A program made the translations under genes and the position numbers. From an uncultured Maribacter sp. (GTDB lineage: Bacteria; Bacteroidota; Bacteroidia; Flavobacteriales; Flavobacteriaceae), in contig CAJQMW010000063.1 in assembly GCA_905479535.1 (NCBI GenBank), positions 1-8,171 of the forward strand: a DNA stretch of 8,171 nucleotides, read 5' to 3'. The notes beneath the pieces were generated by a model. The model was not told where the DNA came from. It searched no databases and was given only the letters and a program-made list of their open reading frames with translations. Positions 7,744-8,171 of this stretch are shown here, piece by piece; within the stretch, counting starts at the first letter, position 1; each line of letters begins with the position of its first letter.

Positions 7744-7830
7744 TGAAGTATGTGTTAAAATGCTGTTATCTTTAATATCCTAATTTAACCAAAATATGTT
7801 TTAAATTATATCCAAATAATTTATCCAATT

Positions 7831-7838
7831 CAAATATA
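7831..7838 (-). promoter_or_regulatory. Candidate -7 box for kinase 2
   Basis: On the - strand this reads TATATTTG, an exact match to the Bacteroidota -7 element TAnnTTTG, about 87 bp upstream of the TTG start. I see no convincing TTTG -33 element at the right distance, so it is a tentative call. It lies within the same 146-bp gap as the tRNA-His promoter, which points the other way. Confidence 0.35.
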
Positions 7839-7841
7839 TTA

Positions 7842-7873
7842 TTTGCTAGGAACACTGAAAAAAATTATCTTTG
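7842..7873 (+). promoter_or_regulatory. Bacteroidota-type promoter of tRNA-His
   Basis: TTTG at 7842-7845 and TATCTTTG at 7866-7873 match the primary sigma-factor elements of Bacteroidota (-33 TTTG and -7 TAnnTTTG), with a 20-bp spacer, which is the expected range. Transcription would begin around 7879-7881, about 10 nt before the mature tRNA. This is the clearest promoter in the window. Confidence 0.75.
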
Positions 7874-7889
7874 CCATCGCTTCTAAAAT

Positions 7890-7964
7890 GGTGGTTGTAG
7901 CTCAGCTGGTTAGAGCATCGGTTTGTGGTACCGAGGGTCGCCGGTTCGAACCCGGTCTTCCACC
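7890..7964 (+). tRNA. tRNA-His (anticodon GTG)
   Basis: The cloverleaf can be folded by hand. The D-stem is GCTC/GAGC (7900-7903, 7913-7916). The anticodon stem is TCGGT/ACCGA (7918-7922, 7930-7934) around the loop TTGTGGT, with GTG at 7925-7927. The variable loop is GGGTC, and the T-arm GCCGG/CCGGT (7940-7944, 7952-7956) closes the loop TTCGAAC. The extra G-1 at 7890 opposite C73 at 7964 is the identity mark of tRNA-His. In the acceptor stem, positions 5-68 and 6-67 are U-U (7895/7959 and 7896/7958) flanked by good pairs. The 3' CCA is not encoded (CAT follows C73), so it must be added by the CCA-adding enzyme. The gene has its own promoter and terminator and appears to be a single-gene unit. 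Confidence 0.95.
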
Positions 7965-7982
7965 CATACAGTAGTTAAAGCG

Positions 7983-8014
7983 AAAAGTCCTGGATGCTCA
8001 TCCGGGATTTTTTT
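7983..8014 (+). terminator. Intrinsic terminator after tRNA-His
   Basis: An 8-bp stem TCCTGGAT (7988-7995) pairs with ATCCGGGA (8000-8007) through one G-U pair, closed by the 4-base loop GCTC, and is followed at once by seven Ts (8008-8014). Upstream As at 7983-7986 can extend the pairing into the T-tract. It lies 19 bp past the tRNA, the position expected for its terminator. Confidence 0.85.
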
Positions 8015-8049
8015 ATTCCCGCGGTTTACTATTTCCATATTTAACAATT

Positions 8050-8078
8050 AAAAAAAACCTTCGATAAGAAGGGCTTTT
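8050..8078 (-). terminator. Intrinsic terminator of the partial - strand gene at the window end
   Basis: CCTTC (8058-8062) and GAAGG (8068-8072) form a perfect 5-bp stem with a 5-base loop. Read on the - strand, the stem is followed by eight Ts (complement of 8057-8050). It lies 22 bp past the stop codon at 8100-8102. On the + strand the hairpin is followed only by GCTTTT, so it may give weak backup termination for the tRNA unit. Confidence 0.7.
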
Positions 8079-8099
8079 ACTTGAAACCCTTAGGATAGA

Positions 8100-8171
8100 T
8101 TACCTAGAAGCTTTGTCCACAATGATGCGTTGCTCCTTATTGGCAATTTCCCAAGCGGTATAAAATATTAA
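8100..8171 (-). CDS. C-terminal fragment of an unidentified protein (5' end outside window)
   Basis: The - strand frame is open from the window edge (8171) to TAA at 8102-8100. It gives 23 residues: LIFYTAWEIANKEQRIIVDK then ASR. The mixed, protein-like composition, the stop codon, and an intrinsic terminator 22 bp beyond it all support a real gene end, not chance. The residues are too few for me to name a family, and no function is proposed. It is convergent with tRNA-His. Confidence 0.6.
   Translation of the reverse strand, partial: LIFYTAWEIANKEQRIIVDKASR

Noticed and set aside
7556..7783. 75-residue + strand open frame across the 5' end of kinase 2
   Set aside because: Antisense to the signal peptide and first TPR region; Ser/Phe-rich composition typical of reverse-complement frames.
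1..8171. CRISPR array, insertion sequence, phage or defence island
   Set aside because: No repeated spacer-like units, transposase, terminal repeats next to target duplications, or defence-type genes are visible; the tRNA is not flanked by an integrase or a repeated 3' end within the window.

Overview
The window looks like chromosomal DNA from a marine-type member of the Bacteroidota, most likely a flavobacterium. The signs are a bacillithiol-pathway deacetylase, two orphan TPR sensor histidine kinases of the kind common in Flavobacteriia, signal peptides ending in FSQ or QAQ, AT-rich leaders without clear Shine-Dalgarno sites, and a near-perfect Bacteroidota promoter (TTTG, 20 bp spacer, TAnnTTTG) in front of a tRNA gene. 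The genus is not assigned.

Layout. Positions 29-3405 hold three + strand genes: a MATE multidrug exporter whose 5' end looks damaged (an in-frame TAA two codons after the likely ATG), a Cys/Met-metabolism PLP enzyme (46 bp downstream), and bshB1 of bacillithiol synthesis (55 bp downstream). They may be co-transcribed. The last two suggest a sulfur or low-molecular-weight-thiol theme.

Positions 3402-7743 hold two - strand genes in tandem, separated by 202 bp. They encode paralogous membrane sensor kinases with the same plan: signal peptide, about seven TPR units at a 40-residue period, one transmembrane helix, coiled coil, HisKA and HATPase_c. Neither carries a receiver or DNA-binding domain, and no response regulator is present in the window. 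The first kinase gene ends by overlapping its stop codon with that of bshB1. The second has no ATG and appears to start with TTG.

Positions 7744-8080 contain a divergent control region, a tRNA-His gene (anticodon GTG) with two odd U-U positions in its acceptor stem, and two back-to-back intrinsic terminators. The last 72 bases (8100-8171) are the 3' end of an unrecognised - strand gene that runs off the window.

No CRISPR array, insertion sequence, phage gene or defence cassette was seen. The most notable items are the broken MATE start, the paired orphan kinases without a visible partner, the overlapping stop codons, and small palindromes at promoters and leaders.
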